Source: G963422445 sp963422445 (GTDB lineage: Bacteria; Pseudomonadota; Alphaproteobacteria; Thalassobaculales; Thalassobaculaceae). Taken from it: DNA of 64,000 nt. A program made the translations under genes and the position numbers. The notes under the pieces were generated by a model, which saw only the letters and a list, made by a program, of their open reading frames with translations, had not been told where the DNA came from and ran no database searches. Positions 1 to 6,770 of this stretch are shown piece by piece; positions within the stretch are counted from its first letter, which is position 1, and every line of letters starts with the position of its first letter. The DNA is taken from NCBI GenBank assembly GCA_963422445.2, contig OY729512.2, positions 5,642,001 through 5,706,000 on the forward strand. The letters run 5' to 3'.

Positions 1-756
1 GAGCACGCCGAAGCCGACCGGCAGCGCCCGTTTCGTCACCGTGTCGAACAGCGCGACGGCGGGCAGCGGTCCGCCGGCGAGCCCGAGCCGGGCCGCGCGC
101 CCGTTGTCCGGCACCGCCTCGGGCCAGCCTTCGAGCGGTCCGCCCGACATCGAGACCGCCAGTACGTCGAGGCCGTGACGCAGGGCGAACGCGCGCAGGA
201 GCGGCCCGAACACCCGGCACCCCGAGCAGTCGGTGTGGCCGAGATAGATGAGCCCGTAGCGCTCGCTCAGGTTCGCGAGCACCGCGTCGCGCTCCTCGCG
301 CCGCGCCTGCCCCCAGACCTGCTTGGCGAGCGCGCCGACCGGGCGCGTGAGCGTGTAGTCGATCTCCGGGGTCGCCCAGACCGTGCGGCGGAAGGCGTCG
401 GAGAACGCCGCCGCCCGCTGCAGCGTCTCCTGTTGCAGGCGCAGATAGGCCGCGACCTTCGCGGGCGCCGGATCGAGGATCGCCTGGGCGCGGGCCTCCT
501 CCAACGCTTGGCGCATGGCCTTGATACGCGCCATCGCGTTCTGCGTCGCCGGCGGGGCGAACGCGTCCTGTCGTGGCGCCTCGTCGATGTCCTCGTCGTC
601 CCGGTCGCAGTAGAAGTGCCAGCCGAGGGCGGCGACCGTGTCCGCCGAGCCGCACCAGCCGCGCCACTCGCCCGCGCTGACCGGGAAGGCCGCCGCCAAC
701 GCCAGCGCCAGGCAGCCCGCCCGCAACAGGAGCCCCATGTTCCGCGCCCCGGCCAT
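1..756 (-). CDS. traF: TraF, F-type pilus assembly protein (cut by window edge)
   Basis: Periplasmic thioredoxin-fold protein of F-type conjugation systems, needed for pilus assembly. The start is an ATG overlapping the traN stop (ATGA at 753-758); a second ATG lies six codons on. A signal peptide follows (GCLALALAAAFPVSA). The mature part has a helical region and then a thioredoxin-like half with HTDCSGC, so the CxxC pair is present, unlike in F-plasmid TraF, which lacks it. The family is about 250-270 residues and 252 are visible, so only the last few residues are missing. It is the most downstream tra gene seen here; traH would be expected beyond the left edge. The identification is firm from fold, signal peptide and gene order. 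Confidence 0.85.
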   Translation of the reverse strand, partial: MAGARNMGLLLRAGCLALALAAAFPVSAGEWRGWCGSADTVAALGWHFYCDRDDEDIDEAPRQDAFAPPATQNAMARIKAMRQALEEARAQAILDPAPAKVAAYLRLQQETLQRAAAFSDAFRRTVWATPEIDYTLTRPVGALAKQVWGQARREERDAVLANLSERYGLIYLGHTDCSGCRVFGPLLRAFALRHGLDVLAVSMSGGPLEGWPEAVPDNGRAARLGLAGGPLPAVALFDTVTKRALPVGFGVL

Positions 757-1901
757 CACGGGCTCCGCTCGTAGAACGCGCGCACCCGGTCCCGCATGAA
801 TGACTGGGTGCTGTCCCGACCCGGCAGCGCGATGGACGGCTCCCGGGACCCGTCGACGAGGTCTTGGGTGAACTCGGTGAGGTCGAGCCGGTCGAAGTCG
901 ATGCGCTCGACCTCGGCCACGGTGAAGCCCCGGCAGCTGCCCCAGCCCAGCCCAAGCTGCGGGCGCGCTTGCTGGTGCAGGATGCGCCCGAGCCTGGAGC
1001 CGAACACGCACCACTCGCGCTTGCGCCGGATGCACACCCCGAACACGCGCTTGGCGCAGCGCTTGCCGAGATAGTGCGTGTTGCCCGCGTGGCGCTCCTT
1101 GCCGAGCTCGATCTCGGCGCGGCTGCACCCGGCGATTCCGACCAGCAGGCCTGAGTTCCTGCAGCAGTTGGCGAGCCCGCCGAGCTTGATGGTGCAGGCC
1201 CGGCGCTCGCCGGCGAAGAAGCGCAGACGATCGCGGTCGAACTCCTCGCCGCCCATCTCCAGCACCATGTTGAGCATGGCCGCGGAGCGCGCGAAGCCGG
1301 TGTTGCCCTGGCTCCCGACGGTCTCGCAACCGGCCCCGACGCATGAAGTGACGCTGCCGCACGAGCCGCCGCGGCCGGCGTCCGCGACCCCGGCCGTGCA
1401 GTCCGTGACGCGCCCCGAAGCGAGACCGTCGGCGCGGTGCGCCGGATCCTCCGGACTGGCCTCCACCGCCCTGGCCCGCGCGATGCCCGGATCGTTCGGC
1501 GGGACCGGCGCGGCGGGGCGCACCGCCGTTCCCTCGATCACCGCGCGCCCGGCCTTGGCCCCGGGATCGTCCGGACGGCCAAGCCGTGCGCGGGCCGCGT
1601 CCTCCAGGCCGGCGGCGTTCAAGTTGCGCTCCGACACGTTCGTCCCCGCGTAACCGGGCACCGTTCGGGCCTTCGACGCGTCCCTGGCGATCGCGCCCGC
1701 CGCCGCGGTCCCGGCCTGGCCGATCTCGCGGGCGGCCGCTTTGGGGTCGTCCGCATGCGCCGCCTGGCCCGCGAGGATCCAGAGCATCAGGCAGCACGCG
1801 GCGAGCATGGCCGTCCAGGCGAGCAGCCGGACGATTCGGGTCATGCGGTCGACCGCGACGGAGACCCGGTCGGGGTGAGGTTCAAGCCGTTCCATATTCA
1901 T
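756..1901 (-). CDS. traN: TraN, mating-pair stabilisation protein (short form)
   Basis: Outer-membrane protein that stabilises mating pairs by contacting the recipient. The 381 residues begin MNMERLEPH and carry one hydrophobic stretch at about residues 25-50 (signal or anchor). Cys-rich segments follow (CTAGVADAG, CGSVTSCVGAGC, CCRNSG, CVFGSRLG), typical of TraN. The TraN signature WGSCRGF is near the C-terminus. F-plasmid TraN is about 600 residues, so this is the short type found in many alphaproteobacterial elements. It lies between trbC (2 nt gap) and traF (overlapping stop/start), so translation is probably coupled. Confidence 0.85.
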   Translation of the reverse strand: MNMERLEPHPDRVSVAVDRMTRIVRLLAWTAMLAACCLMLWILAGQAAHADDPKAAAREIGQAGTAAAGAIARDASKARTVPGYAGTNVSERNLNAAGLEDAARARLGRPDDPGAKAGRAVIEGTAVRPAAPVPPNDPGIARARAVEASPEDPAHRADGLASGRVTDCTAGVADAGRGGSCGSVTSCVGAGCETVGSQGNTGFARSAAMLNMVLEMGGEEFDRDRLRFFAGERRACTIKLGGLANCCRNSGLLVGIAGCSRAEIELGKERHAGNTHYLGKRCAKRVFGVCIRRKREWCVFGSRLGRILHQQARPQLGLGWGSCRGFTVAEVERIDFDRLDLTEFTQDLVDGSREPSIALPGRDSTQSFMRDRVRAFYERSP

Positions 1902-1903
1902 CG

Positions 1904-2620
1904 TCAGTCCTCCCCGCGCAGGCGCTCGAGTCGCGCCCGCGCGATGTGCCGCCCGGCGTCGCCCTCGGAGGCGATGGCCTCCAGCGCGGCGGCAAGGCCG
2001 ATGTTCCCGGCCACGATGTCGAACGGCGGCGGCGCGTCGTCCGCGCAGCCGCGGCTCGCGCAAGGCCTCACGCCGCCCGGCGCGACGACGACGGCCGGGA
2101 CCCGCTCGACCCGGAACAGGCGGAACAGCCGGGGATCGATGACGACACCGGCGCCGTGGCCGCCGAGGCGCTCGCCGACGGCCATGACGGTCGCCCGGAA
2201 TCCGGCCGGGCCGGCCCCGCGCAGGAGCAGTGGGACGCCCGTCCGCGCCGCCGCCCGAGCCCACTGCTCCCAGCTCGCGGGCGGCACAGCGAGGCTCAGG
2301 AACACCAGCACGTCGCCGGTGTTCGCCCGGCCCGCGAGGCCCGCCCCGGTCGCGACTGCATGCCGTTCGGCCGGCAGCGGCGCGGGAGTGGCGCCGGCGC
2401 TGCCGCCGGTTCCGGAGCTTGCGGCGGTCTGCGACGCCGCTTCGCCGGCGCGCTCCAGGGCGCGGCCGATGATCGAGCGGGTCCAGTCGCCAAGACCCTC
2501 GGGGCCGGAAGACTCCGCCCGGCGCAGCACCTCGTCGGCCAGCATCCGTGCCCGATCCTCGGCGGAGGGCGAAGGCTCATCGGCCAGCGCCGACCCGCAA
2601 CACGCGGCCAGCATCAGCAT
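1904..2620 (-). CDS. trbC: TrbC, F-type pilus assembly protein
   Basis: Periplasmic protein that works with TraW in pilus assembly. The chosen ATG gives 238 residues and a short signal peptide (MLMLAACCGSALA before DEP); an upstream in-frame GTG cannot be excluded. The C-terminal half has the TrbC thioredoxin-like core (VLVFLSLAVPPASW, then VPAVVVAP). An 80-nt gap containing a tandem 15-bp repeat separates it from traU, one of the few real gaps in this operon. It is followed by traN. The order traW-traU-trbC-traN-traF matches the F plasmid. Confidence 0.8.
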   Translation of the reverse strand: MLMLAACCGSALADEPSPSAEDRARMLADEVLRRAESSGPEGLGDWTRSIIGRALERAGEAASQTAASSGTGGSAGATPAPLPAERHAVATGAGLAGRANTGDVLVFLSLAVPPASWEQWARAAARTGVPLLLRGAGPAGFRATVMAVGERLGGHGAGVVIDPRLFRLFRVERVPAVVVAPGGVRPCASRGCADDAPPPFDIVAGNIGLAAALEAIASEGDAGRHIARARLERLRGED

Positions 2621-2650
2621 CACGGCGAGCCCGTCTCGGGCGAGGGCTCC

Positions 2651-2680
2651 GACACGAGTGTCTCCGGCACGAGTGTCTCC
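2651..2680. repeat. Tandem 15-bp repeat between traU and trbC
   Basis: Two adjacent 15-bp units (GACACGAGTGTCTCC and GGCACGAGTGTCTCC) differ at one base. They sit just upstream of the trbC start, in the only sizeable gap of the distal tra operon. Each unit contains ACGAGTGT, close to a small dyad. They may be a slippage duplication or a binding site; nothing else shows a role. Confidence 0.6.
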
Positions 2681-2700
2681 GGCGCGCTGTCCGAGGCTTT

Positions 2701-3705
2701 CTACAAGAGGCAGCAATTGCGTTTCCTCCACAGCAGGTAGCCGAAGCTCTCGCCCGAGACGGGCAGCTCGCGGAGCGTCTCCCAGAGCACCGAGGAGCGC
2801 CCCGTCGGGTTGCAGCCGGTCAGAGGCGATGTCGCCGGCACGGGCTGGGTCATCTGCCAGCGGTACTGGCTTTTCCTCATGATCGGCATGGGATAGCGGC
2901 CGCAGAGCGCCGCGGATCCCGATGTGCCCCACGCGAGCCCCGCCCGATGAAGCCGATAGACAAGGCGCTGGGCCGCGAGCAGCGAAGCCTGCACCCCGCC
3001 GACATGGGCGGCGACGTTGCCGGTGAGCGGATACATCCCGCCCTGGCAGCCGGCGCACCAGAAGAGCGGATCGAGCGGGAGTGCGGCCGAAGCCGCCGCG
3101 CAGTCGGCCGAACACGCGGCCTGCGCCGGCAGGTTGGCGAACAGCGCCGCCTCCGGGTTCAGCAGGAACGACAGCTCGTCGTCGAGCCACGCCGGGTCGA
3201 GCTCCGAGGTCCAGGCGATGTCGAGCGAGCCGCCCTCGAGGCAGCCGAGATCGAGCAGCGCGCCGATCCACGACAGCAGCGGATAGACGTAGTAGTGCGC
3301 ATGCCAGACGGACCCCTGGGCGCCGTCGCCGCCGGACGACCCCGTGCGGCCACGGGCGGCCGGGAGCCCCGGGTCGATGGTGAGCCCGCCGAGATTGGGG
3401 AAGCACCAGGGGGTCCGGGTCACGTCCACGAGCCGCGCCGGCTCCCACACCCCGAGCGAGAGCCCGATGCGCGGAATGGGCGAGCCGCAGAAGCAGATCG
3501 GGGAGCCCGGGTTCGGCGTATCCGGCGCACCCGACGCACTGCCGATACGGACTGGCCCGATCGAGATCGGGAACAGGCACTCCCAGCACACGTCCGTGAT
3601 CGGGTTCACGAAGCGCCCGGTGCACAACTGGCTGGATGCGGGCGCGGCCCACAGGAAGGCCGCCAAAGCGATGCCGAGCGCGGCAAGCGACGCCGGGAAC
3701 CTCAT
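2701..3705 (-). CDS. traU: TraU, conjugative pilus/DNA transfer protein
   Basis: Periplasmic TraU, required for DNA transfer in F-type systems. The protein has 334 residues, a signal peptide (residues 1-25, ending APASS) and many cysteines in TraU spacing: LCTGRFVNPITDVCWECLFP at the mature N-terminus, ICFCG, CAGCQGGMYP. The TraU signature WHAHYYVYPLL is present. The ATG overlaps the ssb stop (ATGA). Length matches the family (about 330) and nothing looks damaged. Confidence 0.92.
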   Translation of the reverse strand: MRFPASLAALGIALAAFLWAAPASSQLCTGRFVNPITDVCWECLFPISIGPVRIGSASGAPDTPNPGSPICFCGSPIPRIGLSLGVWEPARLVDVTRTPWCFPNLGGLTIDPGLPAARGRTGSSGGDGAQGSVWHAHYYVYPLLSWIGALLDLGCLEGGSLDIAWTSELDPAWLDDELSFLLNPEAALFANLPAQAACSADCAAASAALPLDPLFWCAGCQGGMYPLTGNVAAHVGGVQASLLAAQRLVYRLHRAGLAWGTSGSAALCGRYPMPIMRKSQYRWQMTQPVPATSPLTGCNPTGRSSVLWETLRELPVSGESFGYLLWRKRNCCLL

Positions 3706-4097
3706 GCGCGTGGACCCTCCGGGCCGTTCGCGTCGTCCACCCGCACCGCGTCGCGCCGTCCGCCCGGAACGTTCGCCAGGCACTGCGGCCCGGCCACCAC
3801 GATCTCGGTGACGCTGCGCATCTGGCCGTCCCGGTCGCGGCAGCCGCCGGTGGCGAGCCGCCCCTCGACCAGGACCGCGACGCCCTTGGCGACCATCGTC
3901 TCCACCGCATCCACCGTCGGGCCGTAGACCACGACGCGGCGCCATTCGGTGTTCCCGGCCGTCTCGCCCTCCCGGTCCTTCCACATCTGCGTGGTGGCGA
4001 GGCCGAAGGACGCCGCCTTGCCGCCGCCCTTCAGCGTGCGGATGTCGGGGTCGCGCCCGGCATGGCCGAGCAGCGTCGCGCGGTTCATGTTCAACAT
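3702..4097 (-). CDS. ssb: Single-stranded DNA-binding protein inside the tra operon
   Basis: A 131-residue SSB with the OB-fold core: NRATLLGHAGRDPDIRTL at the N-terminus, then TEWRRVVVYG and an AVLVEGRL strand. The acidic C-terminal tip DDIPF that recruits partners is absent; the tail ends NGPEGPRA. It lies between traW and traU, where F-type elements of alphaproteobacteria often carry an SSB that may coat transferred single strands. Its start overlaps traW by 7 nt and its stop overlaps traU. A second SSB gene is present at 17,194. Confidence 0.88.
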   Translation of the reverse strand: MLNMNRATLLGHAGRDPDIRTLKGGGKAASFGLATTQMWKDREGETAGNTEWRRVVVYGPTVDAVETMVAKGVAVLVEGRLATGGCRDRDGQMRSVTEIVVAGPQCLANVPGGRRDAVRVDDANGPEGPRA

Positions 4098-4825
4098 GGT
4101 TCTTGTCTCCTGTGGTCTGGTTCGTTGGTCGATCCGGCGGCGGGCGCGGTCGAGGCGCAGCGTGCGGCTCCTGCCGCCGACGCCGGTCCGGAATCCCGCA
4201 GGTCATCGAGCGGGAACTCGGTCAGGCGCAGATGCGCGCCCTCGCGCTCGACGAGCGTCGGCGTGGCGCGGACCGCGAAGCGCTCGGTGAGCGGCCCGCC
4301 GAGGTCGAAGAAGAACGGCCGGCGGTGCCGGCGCATCAGCTCCAGCGGCCGGCCGGCGAGCAGCACGATCTTCGCCGGCCCCTCGTGGGCGAGCGCCCAG
4401 GCGATTTCCGCCTCGCGCCGGCCGTCGACAAACAGCAGGGTGCGGGTGAGTGGCGCGTGTTCGAACGGATCGATCCTTGTCCCCGCGGCGGCGATGAGCG
4501 CACCGTCGGGGCCGCGGATGTCCTGGCCCACGACGATGGCGGGATCGACGAGCCGGGATGTCCGTTCCCGGGCCGGAGCGACGCCCGGGACCGGCGCGGG
4601 CTCCTCCAGGGACTGCCGCGCCCGTGTCCGGGCCGCGTCCTGCAGGCGGTCGAGCTCTCCCGAACGCCGCATGTCCGCAAGCCGCGCCTCGATCTCCGCC
4701 AGCAGGTCGGGCTCGGCCACCGGCCAGGTCGCGCCGCGCACCCCGAGATCGCGGGCCGAAGCCGGCGCGGCCAGCGCCAGCGCGACGCAGAGCGCCGGGA
4801 GGAAAGGCAGCAAAGAGCGCTTCAT
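4091..4825 (-). CDS. traW: TraW, F-type pilus assembly protein
   Basis: Periplasmic partner of TrbC in pilus assembly. It has 244 residues with a clear signal peptide (MKRSLLPFLPALCVALALA, cleaved after PASA). The conserved TraW start of the mature chain, DLGVRGATWPVAEPDLL, is visible, as is the thioredoxin-like second half (TLLFVDGRREAEIAWA, FDLGGPLTERFAVRATPTLV). The ATG overlaps the stop of the signal peptidase gene. The last 25 residues are low-complexity and may not be conserved. Confidence 0.88.
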   Translation of the reverse strand: MKRSLLPFLPALCVALALAAPASARDLGVRGATWPVAEPDLLAEIEARLADMRRSGELDRLQDAARTRARQSLEEPAPVPGVAPARERTSRLVDPAIVVGQDIRGPDGALIAAAGTRIDPFEHAPLTRTLLFVDGRREAEIAWALAHEGPAKIVLLAGRPLELMRRHRRPFFFDLGGPLTERFAVRATPTLVEREGAHLRLTEFPLDDLRDSGPASAAGAARCASTAPAAGSTNEPDHRRQEPC

Positions 4826-5400
4826 CGCCGCGCCTCCGTCGGCCAGCCGATATCCTCCGGTCCGACCAGCGGCCCTTCGAGCCCGATCCAGGGCAGGTCC
4901 GGCAGCGCCAGGGCGCGGCCGAGGATGCGCGAGCGGGGCGCCAGCCCGATCTCCGCGTAGCGGCTGTCGTGGCTGTCGCGATGGTCCGCATGCAGGAAGT
5001 AGTGGCCAGGAGGAATCGTTCCCGGCTCGATCGCCGCAAGCGGTCGTCCGTCCAGCGCGTGCGTCTTGGCCCGGCCCACTGCGGTCCCGTCGATCCGCAC
5101 CGTGCGGTCGGGGTCGACCGAGACGATGGAGCCGGGCACGCCGCGCACGGTCTTGAGATACGGCACCGGCGCGTTCACCGATTCCGGCGGGTCGAACAGC
5201 ACCCGGTCGCCGATCGCCGGCGCCTCGCCGAACAGCGGGACGGCGGCGTAGCCCCAGGCTTCGTCCGACCAGCTCGCATTGACATGCACGCGCGACGCCG
5301 CGAGCAGCCACAGCCCGGCCAGCGCCGCGAGCACGGCGAGGCCGATCCGGGCACGCCGCCCGCCGCGTCGCGTATCGCGCAACGCCTCCCGCGCCGTCAT
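4822..5400 (-). CDS. TraF-type conjugative signal peptidase (S26)
   Basis: A membrane-anchored S26 signal peptidase of the RP4 TraF kind, which processes pilin precursors. The 192 residues start with a basic tail and one membrane segment (GLAVLAALAGLWLLAA). In S26 peptidases the catalytic serine follows the membrane anchor and lysine comes later; here NASWSDEAWGY and YLKTVRGVPGSIVSVD mark this order, with the box VPGSIV conserved. The C-terminal part has GHYFLHADHRDSHDSRY, equivalent to the family's box E (GD/SxDSR). ATGA overlaps on both sides. It should cleave the pilin precursor encoded at 12,875. Confidence 0.85.
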   Translation of the reverse strand: MTAREALRDTRRGGRRARIGLAVLAALAGLWLLAASRVHVNASWSDEAWGYAAVPLFGEAPAIGDRVLFDPPESVNAPVPYLKTVRGVPGSIVSVDPDRTVRIDGTAVGRAKTHALDGRPLAAIEPGTIPPGHYFLHADHRDSHDSRYAEIGLAPRSRILGRALALPDLPWIGLEGPLVGPEDIGWPTEARR

Positions 5401-5774
5401 GGCCTGGACTCCGGAAACATCGCTTTCGAGATGTCCTGCATGCGCGCCAACTCGGCCCGCACCTCGCCGGTCAGGTCGGGCGCCCCCGCGGCGACCGCCC
5501 GGGCCGGCAGCAGCACCGCGCCGTGACGGAGCGCGACCCGCCCGAGCGCGTCTTCGAGGGTGTGCGCCCAGAGGCGGGTCGCCGCCGCCGTCTCCTCGGT
5601 GTCCGCATGGCCGCGAGCGGCCTCGGCGGCGTGCTCGGCCACCAGCTCGGCGAGACGAACGCTCGCGATGTCCGGCGCAGTGTCTGCGGCATGATGTGCG
5701 AGCCCGGCCGCGACCAATGCCGCGACGCCGGCGGCGAGCAGCATCGCCGAGGCGAGGATGCGGAGGTCGTTCAT
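5397..5774 (-). CDS. trbI: TrbI-like protein (F-type)
   Basis: A 125-residue protein with one N-terminal membrane segment (ILASAMLLAAGVAALVAAGLA) and a soluble helical region ending ISKAMFP. Size, topology and position between traC and the TraF/TraW genes match F-type TrbI, which affects pilus outgrowth or retraction. Sequence similarity within this family is weak, so the name rests mainly on context. The start overlaps the preceding stop by ATGA. Confidence 0.65.
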   Translation of the reverse strand: MNDLRILASAMLLAAGVAALVAAGLAHHAADTAPDIASVRLAELVAEHAAEAARGHADTEETAAATRLWAHTLEDALGRVALRHGAVLLPARAVAAGAPDLTGEVRAELARMQDISKAMFPESRP

Positions 5775-6049
5775 GCGCCGCTCCCGGCGGCGGCTTGGCG
5801 GCGCGCCGACATCGAGACATACGCCCGCGTGTCGCGGTGCTTGAACCAGGCCGCGCCGTCCTCGTCGTGGAACATGTAGAGGTAGTGGCCGGCCCAGTTG
5901 CGCTCGGACCGCTCGGCCGACAGCACGCCCGCCAGGATGGCCGTGCGGAACACCGCCTCGGCGTCGCGCACGACACGCAGACCGAATGCGGCCCGGCGCC
6001 GCCGGTCATGCCGCCAGCGGTCGCTCGCCGTCGTCCCGTTCCGTCCCAT
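5771..6049 (-). CDS. Small conserved tra-operon protein, unknown function
   Basis: Not recognised. The chosen ATG gives 92 residues; an upstream ATG at 6,091 would add 14 but overlap the previous gene more. A basic N-terminus (RRRR) precedes a mixed helical stretch and the phrase GHYLYMFHDEDGAAWFKHRDTR, which reads as a folded beta-rich domain. The 3' end overlaps trbI by 4 nt and the 5' end overlaps the HD-like gene by about 44 nt. No signal peptide is visible, so it is probably cytoplasmic. Confidence 0.55.
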   Translation of the reverse strand: MGRNGTTASDRWRHDRRRRAAFGLRVVRDAEAVFRTAILAGVLSAERSERNWAGHYLYMFHDEDGAAWFKHRDTRAYVSMSARRQAAAGSGA

Positions 6050-6770
6050 GCGTCGTTTCCGTCGATCGCGCCTTCCGTAAGTTCGCGACATCGTCGTTCT
6101 CCCCCTGTTCGATGATGTTCGGTTGTCCGCCGGCTTCCCCGGCGGCGCCCTCCCCGGACGGCCCGGTCAGCGCGGCGTAGCGCGCCAGCCAGAGCCGCGC
6201 CGCCCGGCCCGGTTCCACGGGCCGGATGCGCTTCCTCAATGGCGGGAAGGCCGCACCGGCATTGCTGCCGGTGTCGGCGTCCGCGAGGTCGCGGCGCTCC
6301 GCGGCGTCGGTCATGCGGGCAACGAAGCGAAGGAGATCCGCCTGCTCGCTCGTGAGATCGCCGTCGAGCCCGGCCGCCTCGCGCACCGCCCTGTCGATGG
6401 CGGCGCCGTCGCGTCTCGATCGCTCCGCCGCCCTCGTCGAGGCCGGGCCGCTGGCCTGAACGTCGCCGAGCCACGCGATGCGGGCGTCGGCGAGGAGCGC
6501 GTGCAGCGCGAGCCGCCGCCGCTCCTCCGCGCCGAGCCCATCGAGCGCCTCGATCTCCTCGCTCGCCACGACCGCGCGCTGCGCGATCGCGTAGAACCGG
6601 CGCGTGCGCCCGCCCCAGCGGCAGGTGTTGGCCAGCACGTGGGCCATCGCCTCGATGTCGATGTCGGTCGCCGTCAGTCCCTGCGGGTCGCCCGGCCAGG
6701 CGAGCGGTCGCTCGGCATGGGTCGCGGCGGCCTCGGCGCCGCGAGGCCGTCTGTCTCTCGATGCGCTCAT
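6006..6770 (-). CDS. HD-phosphohydrolase-like protein with eroded active site
   Basis: A 254-residue protein. Residues about 30-110 read like the HD-domain phosphohydrolases found on plasmids and ICEs: DIDIEAMAHVLANTCRWGG, RFYAIAQRAVVAS, ALHALLADARIAWLGDV. In active members the last two blocks are normally AQHSVLVS and LLHDAAEAYLGD. Here the first His is Arg and the HD doublet is Ala-Asp, so the metal-binding residues appear lost. The C-terminal 130 residues are low-complexity. The ATG overlaps the traC stop. It may be a non-catalytic, structural or nucleotide-sensing relic. Confidence 0.6.
   Translation of the reverse strand: MSASRDRRPRGAEAAATHAERPLAWPGDPQGLTATDIDIEAMAHVLANTCRWGGRTRRFYAIAQRAVVASEEIEALDGLGAEERRRLALHALLADARIAWLGDVQASGPASTRAAERSRRDGAAIDRAVREAAGLDGDLTSEQADLLRFVARMTDAAERRDLADADTGSNAGAAFPPLRKRIRPVEPGRAARLWLARYAALTGPSGEGAAGEAGGQPNIIEQGENDDVANLRKARSTETTHGTERDDGERPLAA

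Noticed and set aside
175..774. Long plus-strand open frames across the tra operon (for example 175-774, 1,437-2,882, 7,568-9,397)
   Set aside because: They are antisense to well-recognised tra genes; high GC keeps opposite frames open and the translations are Arg/Pro-rich without domains.
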